Source: Actinomycetota bacterium | GTDB taxonomy: Bacteria; Actinomycetota; AC-67 | Length of the DNA: 27,789 nt | NCBI GenBank assembly: GCA_041658565.1 | Contig: JBAZZY010000031.1 | Span: forward strand, 1 to 27,789 | Direction: 5' to 3' | Shown: in pieces, positions 14,250 through 21,506 of the stretch | Layout of the letters: every line of letters begins with the position of its first letter | Position numbering within the stretch: the stretch's first letter is position 1 | Made by a program: the position numbers and the translations under genes | Notes under the pieces: model-generated | The model's input: only the letters and a program-made list of their open reading frames with translations | Databases searched by the model: none | Told to the model about the DNA's origin: nothing

Positions 14250-15263
14250 TCAGGAGAACAGCGAGATGATTTTGTAGCTAAGGAATGCGACGGATCCCGC
14301 GGCTGGAATCGTGATGATCCATGCCCACACGATGCGTCCGGCGACGCCCCAGCGGACTGCCGAAAGGCGCTGCGTCGAACCTACTCCGACGATCGAGCCC
14401 GTGATCGTGTGGGTTGTGGAAACCGGGATCCCCAGGTGTGTTGCGAAGAAGAGGGATGTTGCGGCGGCAGTTTCGGCGGAGAATCCGCCGACGGGCTTGA
14501 GCTTGGTGATCTTGCTTCCCAGCGTCTTGACGATCCGCCAGCCGCCCGAGAGCGTTCCGAGCGCGATCGCCGCGTGCGCCGCCAGCACGATCCACAACTC
14601 CACCGGCAAGCTGCCGTCCGGACGAAGATCCATGTAGCCGGCGCCGACCAGGAGAGCGGCGATGATCCCCATCGTCTTCTGAGCGTCGTTTCCACCGTGG
14701 CCGAGCGAGTACGCCGCCGCCGATACGAGCTGCAGCTTGCGGAACCATCCGTCGACCTTGCCGGGGTTCGATCGGCGGAAGATCCACAGCATCGCCAGCA
14801 TGATGATGAAACCGAGAACAAACCCGAAGATCGGACTCACGACGATGAACAACGCCGTCTTTTCGATTGTCTCGGCGTTCAACACGTGGAAGCCGGCCTT
14901 TGCGACGGCCGATCCCGCGAACCCGCCGATCAACGCGTGCGACGATGACGTCGGAAGTCCGAGCCGCCACGTCGTCAGGTTCCAGAAGATTGCGCCGAGT
15001 AGCGCCGCGAAGATCACCGCAGGCGACACGACATCAGGGAAGCGGCCGATATCTACCGTCTTTCCGACGGTGTTGGCTACCTTGGTCCCGAAGACCATGA
15101 ATGCGATGAAGTTGAACGAGGCCGCCCAGATGACCGCCATGCGCGGCGTGAGCACGCGCGTCGACACGACCGTGGCGATCGAGTTCGCAGCGTCGTGGAA
15201 CCCGTTGGAGTAGTCGAAGAAGAGTGCGACCGCGATGATGAATACAACGGAAGCTAGCAGCAT
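14250..15263 (-). CDS. pit: Pit family inorganic phosphate transporter
   Basis: The 337-residue membrane protein has the two inverted Pit signature regions: FDYSNGFHDAANSIATVVSTRVL near the N-terminus and YSLGHGGNDAQKTMG in the centre, with GLPTSSSHALIGG and GIPVSTTHTITGSIVGVG as the paired re-entrant motifs. It has about ten TM segments. It imports metal-phosphate with protons, a low-affinity constitutive route. The length is at the short end, as in many actinobacterial PitA proteins. The gene follows the DUF47 protein by 21 nt on the same strand, the usual pairing. No Pho box is obvious. Confidence 0.93.
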   Translation of the reverse strand: MLLASVVFIIAVALFFDYSNGFHDAANSIATVVSTRVLTPRMAVIWAASFNFIAFMVFGTKVANTVGKTVDIGRFPDVVSPAVIFAALLGAIFWNLTTWRLGLPTSSSHALIGGFAGSAVAKAGFHVLNAETIEKTALFIVVSPIFGFVLGFIIMLAMLWIFRRSNPGKVDGWFRKLQLVSAAAYSLGHGGNDAQKTMGIIAALLVGAGYMDLRPDGSLPVELWIVLAAHAAIALGTLSGGWRIVKTLGSKITKLKPVGGFSAETAAATSLFFATHLGIPVSTTHTITGSIVGVGSTQRLSAVRWGVAGRIVWAWIITIPAAGSVAFLSYKIISLFS

Positions 15264-15284
15264 GAGCGGTGCGAAATGGTCGGG

Positions 15285-15902
15285 CTACGCATGCTTCAGG
15301 ACGATCGACTCGAGGATGTTGGCAACCTTCTCAGCTGCGTCGACCGCCGCCTCGGTGTGTTCGTAGATCTCTTTCCATTTCAACACTTCAATGGCCCCGG
15401 TGTCTCCCTTGAACAGCTCCGCAACCGCGCGCCGGTAGACCTGATCGCCTTCGTTCTCGATGGAGTTGATCTCCACCCAATACCGTTCGAGGTCCTTGAA
15501 CTTCCGCAGGTTTCGAACTCCGTCCGAAACCGCCTCGCAGATGCGAACCAGGATGAGGGCCTGCTCGCGGACCAGCATTGTGGGCTTCTCGATGCCGTGG
15601 AGGATGAACATGTCCGCCGCGGCCTCGATGAAGTCCATGATGTCGTCCAGGCCGGTCGCCAGCGCGTGGATGTCTTCCCGGTCCAGCGGCGTGACGAACG
15701 TTGTGTTCAGGTTGCGGATGATCTCGTGAGTGAGTTCGTCCCCGCGGTGCTCGCGCTCGCGGATGCGCTTGGCGGATGTGCGAGGGTCGTCGTAGTTGTC
15801 GAGCATGCCCAGGTAGAGCTTGGCTCCTTCGACCGCGTTTTCCGCGCTCTTATTGAACAGATCGAAGAAGGCTGGTTCCTGAGGGAAAAGGCGAAGTCTC
15901 AT
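15285..15902 (-). CDS. DUF47 / PhoU-like Pit accessory protein
   Basis: The 205-residue all-helical protein matches the DUF47 (PhoU_div) family. It starts MRLRLFPQEPAFFDLFNKSAENA and contains IREREHRGDELTHEIIRNLNTTFVTPLDREDIHALATGLDDIMDFIEAAA, with the acidic and His residues (ExxxD-type) that bind metals in PhoU. Such proteins are encoded beside Pit transporters and modulate phosphate uptake. GGAGACC lies about 8 nt before the ATG. It is the first gene of a two-gene operon with pit. Confidence 0.93.
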   Translation of the reverse strand: MRLRLFPQEPAFFDLFNKSAENAVEGAKLYLGMLDNYDDPRTSAKRIREREHRGDELTHEIIRNLNTTFVTPLDREDIHALATGLDDIMDFIEAAADMFILHGIEKPTMLVREQALILVRICEAVSDGVRNLRKFKDLERYWVEINSIENEGDQVYRRAVAELFKGDTGAIEVLKWKEIYEHTEAAVDAAEKVANILESIVLKHA

Positions 15903-16024
15903 CTTTTTCTGGTCTCCATGTCTGCGGGGATTCTAGCCGCGCGCCCGGAGGCGTCCAAACCAGCGATCGGCGCTCAGGACCCCCCCACCGCTTGTTCGAT
16001 CTCGGTGCCGCACGCTGCGTCCGG

Positions 16025-16030
16025 TAGAAT
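16025..16030 (+). promoter_or_regulatory. Predicted -10 element of tRNA-Ser(GCU)
   Basis: CCGGTAGAAT contains TAGAAT, 15 nt before the tRNA 5' end, which fits a short 5' leader on the precursor. Confidence 0.5.
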
Positions 16031-16045
16031 GCCCCCGCATCACCG

Positions 16046-16134
16046 GGAGGCGTCGCCTAGTCAGGTCTATGGCGCGGGATTGCTAATCCCGTTGGGGGTT
16101 AGCCCCCTCGAGCGTTCGAATCGCTCCGCCTCCG
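16046..16134 (+). tRNA. tRNA-Ser (anticodon GCU)
   Basis: Acceptor GGAGGCG pairs with CGCCTCC, discriminator G at 16134. The anticodon arm is CGGGA-TTGCTAA-TCCCG with GCT at 16082-16084. A long variable arm (GGGGG/CCCCC) and T arm GAGCG-TTCGAAT-CGCTC follow. CCA is not encoded. It reads AGC and AGU. Confidence 0.96.
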
Positions 16135-16142
16135 CGGATACG

Positions 16143-16181
16143 AGCCGGGGCCCCGCATCTTCTGGGTGCAGGGCCCCGGCT
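16143..16181. terminator. Strong hairpin downstream of tRNA-Ser(GCU)
   Basis: AGCCGGGGCCC (16143-16153) and GGGCCCCGGCT (16171-16181) form a perfect 11-bp GC stem. It can end the tRNA transcript on + and the multicopper oxidase transcript on -. The following TTCGTCGTTC is a weak U-rich stretch on + only. Confidence 0.7.
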
Positions 16182-16197
16182 TCGTCGTTCCGGCGGG

Positions 16198-17460
16198 CTA
16201 TGAGACGATCAGCGCCGTGACCATCCCATGCATCCCGTGTTCGGATTCGGCGTGGGGAAGGATGTGACAGTGGAATGCCCACTTCCCTGTTAGAGAAGTG
16301 GTCAACTCCACGTCCCAGGTCTCCCCGGGAGCAACTGCCTGTGTGTCGGCCAGGTATGGAGACTCCAGCGGCCGTCCGTCCTTGGCGACGACCTTGAAGT
16401 GGATGCCGTGAAGGTGCATCGGGTGCATCAACTGGCCGGCGTTGATGAGGCGGATACGGACACGCTGTCCCAGTTTGGATGTGATGGGCGACGTGGCGGG
16501 GAAGCTCTTGCCGTTCAGCAGGAATCCCAAGTCCCCGTCCGACATCATGATCGTCTCGTCGACGTCCACGGTCTTCTTCGGCTCATCGACGATCATCGCG
16601 CCAAACAGACCGCGTCCGACTTGGAACGTGGCGTTGTGATGCGAGTGATACATGTAGGTTCCCGGGGGATCGGCGACCGTGAACTCGTAATTGAACGACT
16701 CGTCGGGCTTCACCGGCGGCTGCGTGAGATAGGGGACCCCGTCCATCGCGTTGGGCAACTCGATGCCGTGCATATGGATCGTGGTCGACTCCGGCAGTTC
16801 GTTGTGCAGCACGACGCGGATCTTGTCGCCCGTCTTCACGTGGATTTGTGGCCCGGGGATCTGGCCGTTGTAGCCGTATCCGTCGATGAACTCGCCGGGT
16901 GAAACCTCCCATCGGACGGCTTTAGGAGTGATGTCGAAGATCTTGCGGCCGTTCTGGATGCGGGGTTTCAGGACCTGGTTGCCCATGACTCCGGTCTTGG
17001 CGGGGAAGGCATTCACTCCGGCTTCGTGGGCGGCATCTACCTCGTCGGATGTCATCGAGGATGCGGCCGCAGCGACGCCCGATCCCACTAGCAGCGACGT
17101 TTCCATGCCCGCCTCGCGGTGGCCGGGGAGGCTGCAGAAGAGCTTGTACCGGCCCGCGGGGAGCGCGGGCACAGCAAGCTTGCCGGACAGGCCGGGGCCG
17201 ATCTCGGGCGTCGCGTAAGTCTTCCCGTTGGCAACCAGGGACAGTACGTGGGCGGCGCTGCCGGCGTTCTTTATGTTGAACTGCAGCGGGCGGTTCGCGG
17301 GCGCGGTGGCCGGAGCCGCGACTTTGAACTCCGACAGGGTGACGCTGAGCGTCACCGGTTTGCTCGCTGAAGTACAGGCCGTTCCGGCCAGCAACAGGGT
17401 CGCTACGGCGACGGTCAGGGCCGACCGAACGGGTGACCGGCGGAGAACTCCTCCGAGCAT
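16198..17460 (-). CDS. Multicopper oxidase with fused N-terminal cupredoxin domain
   Basis: ATG 17460 has a strong AGGAGG about 7 nt upstream. The 420-residue protein starts with an export signal ending LLLAGTAC, probably a lipoprotein. Domain 1 (about 35-130) is a plastocyanin/azurin-like cupredoxin with type-1 copper ligands His71, Cys109, His114 and Met119 (FCSLPGHREAGM). Domains 2-3 form a two-domain laccase-like core: HMHG (229-231), HSHH (272-275), HPMHLHG (346-352) and HCHILPH...M (397-410), giving the trinuclear cluster and another type-1 site. A two-domain oxidase with its own electron-entry cupredoxin could be a laccase, a metal oxidase or, less likely, related to copper nitrite reductase. 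A palindrome in the leader suggests regulation. Confidence 0.88.
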   Translation of the reverse strand: MLGGVLRRSPVRSALTVAVATLLLAGTACTSASKPVTLSVTLSEFKVAAPATAPANRPLQFNIKNAGSAAHVLSLVANGKTYATPEIGPGLSGKLAVPALPAGRYKLFCSLPGHREAGMETSLLVGSGVAAAASSMTSDEVDAAHEAGVNAFPAKTGVMGNQVLKPRIQNGRKIFDITPKAVRWEVSPGEFIDGYGYNGQIPGPQIHVKTGDKIRVVLHNELPESTTIHMHGIELPNAMDGVPYLTQPPVKPDESFNYEFTVADPPGTYMYHSHHNATFQVGRGLFGAMIVDEPKKTVDVDETIMMSDGDLGFLLNGKSFPATSPITSKLGQRVRIRLINAGQLMHPMHLHGIHFKVVAKDGRPLESPYLADTQAVAPGETWDVELTTSLTGKWAFHCHILPHAESEHGMHGMVTALIVS

Positions 17461-17486
17461 TGGACCTCCTGGGAGAGCCGATGTGT

Positions 17487-17517
17487 TGCCGAATCCACGT
17501 CCCCGGTGGATTCGGCA
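17487..17517 (-). promoter_or_regulatory. 12-bp perfect palindrome in the multicopper oxidase leader
   Basis: TGCCGAATCCAC (17487-17498) and GTGGATTCGGCA (17506-17517) are perfect inverted repeats around a 7-nt spacer, ending 27 nt upstream of the ATG and just outside the Shine-Dalgarno. It may be an operator for a dimeric repressor or an mRNA hairpin. It does not match the CopY or CsoR operators I know. Confidence 0.55.
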
Positions 17518-17609
17518 GATCGCGGGGTGCGTCTCCTTGTTAACCAACGGGCGCGCGCCCCGTATTCCGGAGGGTGGTTTGCCTAGGCCGACCGGGACCC
17601 TGCGTCCGT

Positions 17610-17640
17610 CTGCAGCCCGGTGGCGCGCGCCGGGCTGCAG
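17610..17640. repeat. 11-bp perfect inverted repeat
   Basis: CTGCAGCCCGG (17610-17620) and CCGGGCTGCAG (17630-17640) flank a 9-nt GC loop. It lies between the divergent multicopper oxidase and tRNA-Arg, 50 nt before the tRNA promoter. It could be a terminator for read-through, an operator or a hairpin of unknown use. Confidence 0.5.
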
Positions 17641-17689
17641 GGCCGTACGCCCCTCGGGGCAGGGGCAGAACGGTGCGCGAAAGGGTTGA

Positions 17690-17695
17690 TAGACT
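17690..17695 (+). promoter_or_regulatory. Predicted -10 element of tRNA-Arg(ACG)
   Basis: TAGACT preceded by TTGA, 12 nt before the tRNA 5' end. No clear -35. Confidence 0.45.
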
Positions 17696-17707
17696 TACCG
17701 ACCCTGA

Positions 17708-17781
17708 GCGCCCGTAGCTCAAGTGGATAGAGTGTCTGACTACGGATCAGAAGGTTGGAGGTTCGAGTCCTCCCGGGCGCA
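17708..17781 (+). tRNA. tRNA-Arg (anticodon ACG)
   Basis: Acceptor GCGCCCG pairs with CGGGCGC, discriminator A at 17781. The anticodon arm is TCTGA-CTACGGA-TCAGA with ACG at 17742-17744. D arm TAGCTCAAGTGGATAGAG and T arm GGTTCGAGTCC are standard. A34 of this tRNA is the canonical bacterial substrate of TadA, whose gene is at 27059. Confidence 0.96.
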
Positions 17782-17878
17782 CCGAGTCCCTCCGGAGTGA
17801 CACCTGCCGCGCGCAGATTCAGGCAATCACCTCGATGCGCCCCCGATAACTGGCCCATGCCAGTGTCCCGGCGTATTG

Positions 17879-18892
17879 ATGTTGCGGATGGGGGCGCTAC
17901 ACGACCGAAAAGGCATACACGGAGGCCTCGATCATCGGGTCGCCCGCGTCGCCATGCGTCAGCACGGGGTGTTCACGCGCGCCCAAGCGATCCAATCCGA
18001 TGCGACGCGGGGGGCGATCAAGTGGCGACTGACGGCCGGTCGATGGGAGCGCCTATATCCCAGCGTGTACAGGATTGCGGGAACGCCGACGTCCTGGCGG
18101 CAGCGGGCAATCGCCGCATGCCTGTACTTCGGTCCGGACGCGGTGCTCTCGCATCGCGCTGCGGCCGGGATTCAAGGCCTGCAGGGATTCAAGCCGGAGA
18201 AGCCTGAGGTGACCGTGCCGAGGAACCGCAATCGCATTCGCTCCCACCATGTCGAGATCCACGGGACCCAAGATCCGATCCCGGGGGAAGACATCGGAAG
18301 GATCGACGGGATTCCCGTGACGAAGCCCGCCCGCACGTTGCTGGACCTGGCTACGGTCGTGCCTGAAGAGGTCCTGGAGGCGGCTCTCGACGACGCCGTG
18401 CGTCGACGGTTCGTCTCTGTGTCGTTCCTGGACCGGTGGTTGGACGATCCCCGGCGGAGGCGCCTCCGCGGGGCACCGGCACTGCGGCGACTTGTCGATG
18501 TGCGGGCGACGGTCGGAGTGACCGAAAGCCCGCTGGAGACGCAGGTGCTGAGACTCCTGAGGAAGGCGGGATTGCCCGTCCCGATGCTCCAGTATGTAGT
18601 GCGGGATGGCCGCCGGTTCGTCGCGCGCCTTGACTTCGCTTATCCCGACGAGCATGTGGCGATCGAAGCGGATGGTTTTCGATACCACGACGGCAGGCGC
18701 CAGTTCGACGACGAGCGCGCGCGCGGGAACGAGATCCAATCTATTGGTTGGCACGTGCTTCGCGTCACGTCGAGGCACTTGGAGCAAGACCCGGAAGGTG
18801 TTGCCGGATGGGTCCGGCGCGCGCTCAATGGTGAGCGGCAGTCACTCGAACGAGCCGGATGCGCTCGTCGCTTCCCTACTCGTCCTCTTTGA
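17879..18892 (+). CDS. AbiEi-type winged-helix N-terminus fused to DUF559 nuclease-like domain
   Basis: A product of up to 337 residues in two parts. Residues ~20-70 (HRVARVAMRQHGVFTRAQA, RGAIKWRLTAGRWERLYPSVYRIAG) match the winged-helix antitoxin-like domain of AbiEi proteins. The rest of the first half follows the usual AbiEi pattern (SHRAAAGIQGLQG, GIPVTKPARTLLDLA). The C-terminus resembles the DUF559/Vsr-like PD-(D/E)XK nuclease fold: ESPLETQVLRLLRKAGLPVP, RLDFAYPDEHVAIEADGFRYH, and FDDERARGNEIQSIGWHVLRVTSRHL. This fusion is frequent and multicopy in actinobacteria, of unproven function. The start is uncertain: no ribosome site is seen, with ATG candidates at 17879 and 17888. It overlaps the convergent ccmH-like gene by 17 bp. 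Confidence 0.82.
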   Translation: MLRMGALHDRKGIHGGLDHRVARVAMRQHGVFTRAQAIQSDATRGAIKWRLTAGRWERLYPSVYRIAGTPTSWRQRAIAACLYFGPDAVLSHRAAAGIQGLQGFKPEKPEVTVPRNRNRIRSHHVEIHGTQDPIPGEDIGRIDGIPVTKPARTLLDLATVVPEEVLEAALDDAVRRRFVSVSFLDRWLDDPRRRRLRGAPALRRLVDVRATVGVTESPLETQVLRLLRKAGLPVPMLQYVVRDGRRFVARLDFAYPDEHVAIEADGFRYHDGRRQFDDERARGNEIQSIGWHVLRVTSRHLEQDPEGVAGWVRRALNGERQSLERAGCARRFPTRPL

Positions 18893-19388
18893 CCGCGCGC
18901 TCGATATCGGCGACGTAGGGGGCCAAATCCGCAGGCAGTTGCCCCGGGTCCGTTACCGCGACCGTGGCTGCGCGCGTTCGCATCAGGCGTCCGGCGGCAA
19001 CGGCACCGCCGGCGATGAACACCACGGGCAGGATCCACAGCCACCAGTTGATTCCCTTGCGGGGCGTGGCCGAAAGAATCCGGTCCCCGAACTCATCTTC
19101 AACTGACTTCACGATCGCTTCCTTGGTCCAGCCGGCGTCGACGCGTTCGCGGATGATGGTCTTGAGTTGTTCGGAAGGGCCGCTGGTGCAGGCCTCCAGG
19201 GATTCCCCGGGACAGGTGACGCTCTTGAACTGTCGCACCACCTCGAAGTAGGTGGTGCGCGGCGTGGCTGACGTGGTTTCAGGAGCGGTTTGGGCCACGG
19301 CGAAGGGAGTCAGGGTCAGGAGCAAGAGGGCCGCGAGGACAACGATCGCGCCGGAGCGGCGAAGCAGTGATTTCGAGGGGTAGTTCAT
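18876..19388 (-). CDS. CcmH/NrfF-like cytochrome c biogenesis protein, C-x7-C variant
   Basis: A 170-residue product starting at ATG 19388 (longer in-frame GTG starts at 19397 and 19412 would abut or overlap the permease gene). It has a signal/TM segment (VVLAALLLLTLTPFAVA), then a short helical CcmH domain (SEQLKTIIRERVDAGWTKEAIVKSVEDEFGDRIL) and a C-terminal TM (WWLWILPVVFIAGGAVAAG). The classical heme-handling LRCxxC motif is replaced by TCPGESLEAC, a C-x7-C arrangement I recall from some divergent CcmH homologues. Canonical CcmH reduces apocytochrome c cysteines before heme attachment; no other ccm or resB/ccsA genes are in the window. It is the last gene of an operon with the ABC-2 exporter. 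Confidence 0.75.
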   Translation of the reverse strand: MNYPSKSLLRRSGAIVVLAALLLLTLTPFAVAQTAPETTSATPRTTYFEVVRQFKSVTCPGESLEACTSGPSEQLKTIIRERVDAGWTKEAIVKSVEDEFGDRILSATPRKGINWWLWILPVVFIAGGAVAAGRLMRTRAATVAVTDPGQLPADLAPYVADIERAVKEDE

Positions 19389-19398
19389 CCCCAACACG

Positions 19399-20589
19399 CT
19401 AGCCGACTGCACGCTGAATCGCGCGCTCCGAGCGGAACACGCGGTCGGCGAGTGCGAGCGTTGCCACCACGTAGATCAGGGAAGTGATCGTCGTGATGGT
19501 TCCTGCCCCGGCAACCGCCGTTCCTTCCATGCCGAACCTGGCTAAGAGCAAGGGTCCGATGATCGGGATCGCGTAAATCGGAGCCGCCACCGCGGAGCCG
19601 CTCGTGTTCCCAAGCAGGATCAGGGGCAAGATCGCGAGTCCGATCAACGGCGCCATGAATACGCTCGCTTGTTGCGCGGAACGAGCCGCGAGTCCAATGA
19701 GGATCTCGACGGCCGACATCACGGCAACCACGCAGGCAATCGCGAGGGCCGCCATGGCGGCGCCCCCCGCCGGCAACTCGATCGCGGATCCGACGGCCGT
19801 TCCCGCGCCACTCAGCGCGAACGCCCCGAGCGCTCCGCCGAGGGTCAATGCGCCGGCCAGAAGCCCCATCGACAACGTCACGATCCACTTGGCCGCGGCG
19901 ATCTCGCGCCGCCGCAGCGGCGTCGCGAGTAGCGCCTCTACGGTCCGTCGGTCTTTCTCGCCCGCCGTGATGTCACCGGCGATTCCGGTCATAAGGCCGA
20001 GAACTTGGCTCACTACGATCAGCGGCAGGAGCGCGCCGAGCATCGATCCCGCTCGTTCGCGGGAAGTCGTGACGTCGACGTTGCTGACGACGATGGGACG
20101 GCCGGCATCCTTGGGAAGTCCCGCGCGCTGAAGCCGGCGTTGCAAGGCTAGTTCGGAGTATGTGTTCAGCGCAGAGGCCAGGTGCGCGCGCGCCAGCTCG
20201 CTCTTCACCGAGCGTTCTCCGACCATGATGCTCACGCGCGCCGGCAATTCCTTGGCCATGTGGTCGTCGAATGCAACATCGATGAGCAGCGCGACGGGGA
20301 ATTCGCCATCGCGGAGTTTCGTCGTCACGTCGCCGGTTTCCACCACGCTGAAGCGCTGGGTGCGCAGGAATGCAATGAGTTCGGGCGAGCCTTTGCTCCC
20401 CTCGACGCCCAGCGAGTGCACGGCGGTTGCCTGGTCGGCGATCTGGTTGGCCAGCTCATCCCGCACGATCATGAACAGAATCACGAAGAGCAACGGCGAG
20501 ATCATCAAGAAGACGATCGTCTTGCGCTCGCGCAGAATCTCGCGGAAGTGGCGTCCGGATACGCGCCCGACCAGATGCCAGCGGATCAA
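19399..20589 (-). CDS. ABC-2 type transporter permease (NatB-like)
   Basis: The real N-terminus is probably the TTG at 20589 (TTGATCCGCTGG, protein L/M-IRWHLVGR), overlapping the ATPase stop; open frame upstream of it is a shadow of the ATPase gene. The 396-residue protein has one TM near the N-terminus (TIVFLMISPLLFVILFMIV), a large extracytoplasmic domain (~residues 45-170), then about five TM segments. The ABC-2 signature is ITAGEKDRRTVEALLATPLRRREIAAAKW. NatB, the Na+ exporter permease, has this plan, but the substrate here is unknown. It is translationally coupled to the ATPase before it and followed by the CcmH-like gene. Confidence 0.85.
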   Translation of the reverse strand: MIRWHLVGRVSGRHFREILRERKTIVFLMISPLLFVILFMIVRDELANQIADQATAVHSLGVEGSKGSPELIAFLRTQRFSVVETGDVTTKLRDGEFPVALLIDVAFDDHMAKELPARVSIMVGERSVKSELARAHLASALNTYSELALQRRLQRAGLPKDAGRPIVVSNVDVTTSRERAGSMLGALLPLIVVSQVLGLMTGIAGDITAGEKDRRTVEALLATPLRRREIAAAKWIVTLSMGLLAGALTLGGALGAFALSGAGTAVGSAIELPAGGAAMAALAIACVVAVMSAVEILIGLAARSAQQASVFMAPLIGLAILPLILLGNTSGSAVAAPIYAIPIIGPLLLARFGMEGTAVAGAGTITTITSLIYVVATLALADRVFRSERAIQRAVG

Positions 20590-21326
20590 AGCTGTGCTCC
20601 GATTGGAGGTTCGGCGTTCATCAAGTGCACGAGCGCGGTGCGCAGGTCGAGGGATTCCGTGTCGCGCACGATTTCTTGTGGCGTTCCGTCGGCGACGATG
20701 CGCCCGTGGACGATAACCACAATCCCCGCGCACAACCGAGCCGCTTCTTCGGCCACGTGAGTGGACAACAGCACAGTCTTGGCAGACAGCGCTTCACTGG
20801 TCAGTACGCCCTCGAGTGCGCTCGCCGCCACCAGATCCAGACCCGACGTCGGTTCGTCCAGCAGCAGCACCGGCGGGTCGTGCACGAGCGCGCGCGCAAC
20901 GGCGACCTTCTGGCGGTTCCCCTTGGACAGCGTTCCCGCGCGCCGGTCGAGGAACTCCTCGAAACCGAGTGTTTCCGCCAACTCATCCACGCGTCGGGCG
21001 ACGCGCGCGGCAGGCAAGTCGTACAGGGATCCGAAGAACCGCAACTGCTCGCGCGGCGTCATCTTGTCGTACAGGCCGGTCTCTTCGGTCAACAGACCGA
21101 TCGAACGCCGGACGTCCTCGGCGGAGTCGGCCACGTCGTATCCGGCGACGGTTGCGCTACCTGCGGACGGCCGGAGCAAGGTCGCCAAGATCCGCATCGT
21201 CGTCGTCTTTCCGGCGCCGTTGGATCCGAGGAAACCGGTGATCCGGCCCGGCGGGGCTGTGAACGACACCCCGGCGACGGCGACAACTTCGCGGAATGTC
21301 TTCGCCAGATCCAGGACCGTAATCAT
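20586..21326 (-). CDS. ABC-2 type transporter ATPase (NatA-like)
   Basis: The 246-residue ATPase shows Walker A GSNGAGKTTT, a Q-loop region (IGLLTEETGLYDKMTPREQL), the signature LSKGNRQKVAVARAL, Walker B VLLLDEPTSGLD and the H-loop STH. It powers the membrane protein encoded next. The LTEETGLYDKMTPREQL block is characteristic of the NatA/DrrA-type exporter ATPases. The ATG at 21326 is 2 nt after TTAGGT, so it may be leaderless. It is divergent from the SipW/TasA-like cluster, sharing an intergenic region of 180 bp. Confidence 0.92.
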   Translation of the reverse strand: MITVLDLAKTFREVVAVAGVSFTAPPGRITGFLGSNGAGKTTTMRILATLLRPSAGSATVAGYDVADSAEDVRRSIGLLTEETGLYDKMTPREQLRFFGSLYDLPAARVARRVDELAETLGFEEFLDRRAGTLSKGNRQKVAVARALVHDPPVLLLDEPTSGLDLVAASALEGVLTSEALSAKTVLLSTHVAEEAARLCAGIVVIVHGRIVADGTPQEIVRDTESLDLRTALVHLMNAEPPIGAQL

Positions 21327-21398
21327 GACCTAAGCCTGTCACAAAAGGGTTCTTCGAACGAAACCAACATGAAGACTGCTCCGTTGGGGGTGGTTGAG

Positions 21399-21404
21399 TA
21401 GTCT
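21399..21404 (+). promoter_or_regulatory. Predicted -10 of the TasA-like/SipW operon
   Basis: TAGTCT; the predicted start is about 21411, which puts the leader helix described next at the very 5' end of the mRNA. Confidence 0.45.
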
Positions 21405-21410
21405 GAAATA

Positions 21411-21506
21411 GCTATGGACTCTTCTTCCTGCGCAGCCGACCCACGAACTGTAGGGCAAGTGCCCCAACGGTACACGTGCTGGCGACCGTACGAAGGAGAG
21501 TCTGCA
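21411..21506 (+). promoter_or_regulatory. Structured leader that can sequester the Shine-Dalgarno sequence
   Basis: GACTCTTCTTC (21417-21427) is complementary to GAAGGAGAGTC (21492-21502): ten Watson-Crick pairs and one G-U, extendable by another G-U. The second strand contains the Shine-Dalgarno GAAGGAG of the TasA-like gene. The enclosed 64 nt contain a GGGC-AAGT-GCCC hairpin and CGGT/ACCG arms. A long helix closing a compact domain over the ribosome site is the layout of a riboswitch or thermosensor-type element. It does not match the consensus of the c-di-GMP or other riboswitches I can recall. Confidence 0.5.

Noticed and set aside
21428..21491. c-di-GMP riboswitch inside the TasA-like leader
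   Set aside because: CACGAACTGTAGGGCAAG only vaguely recalls the start of the GEMM consensus; the tetraloop and receptor motifs and the rest of the core are missing.
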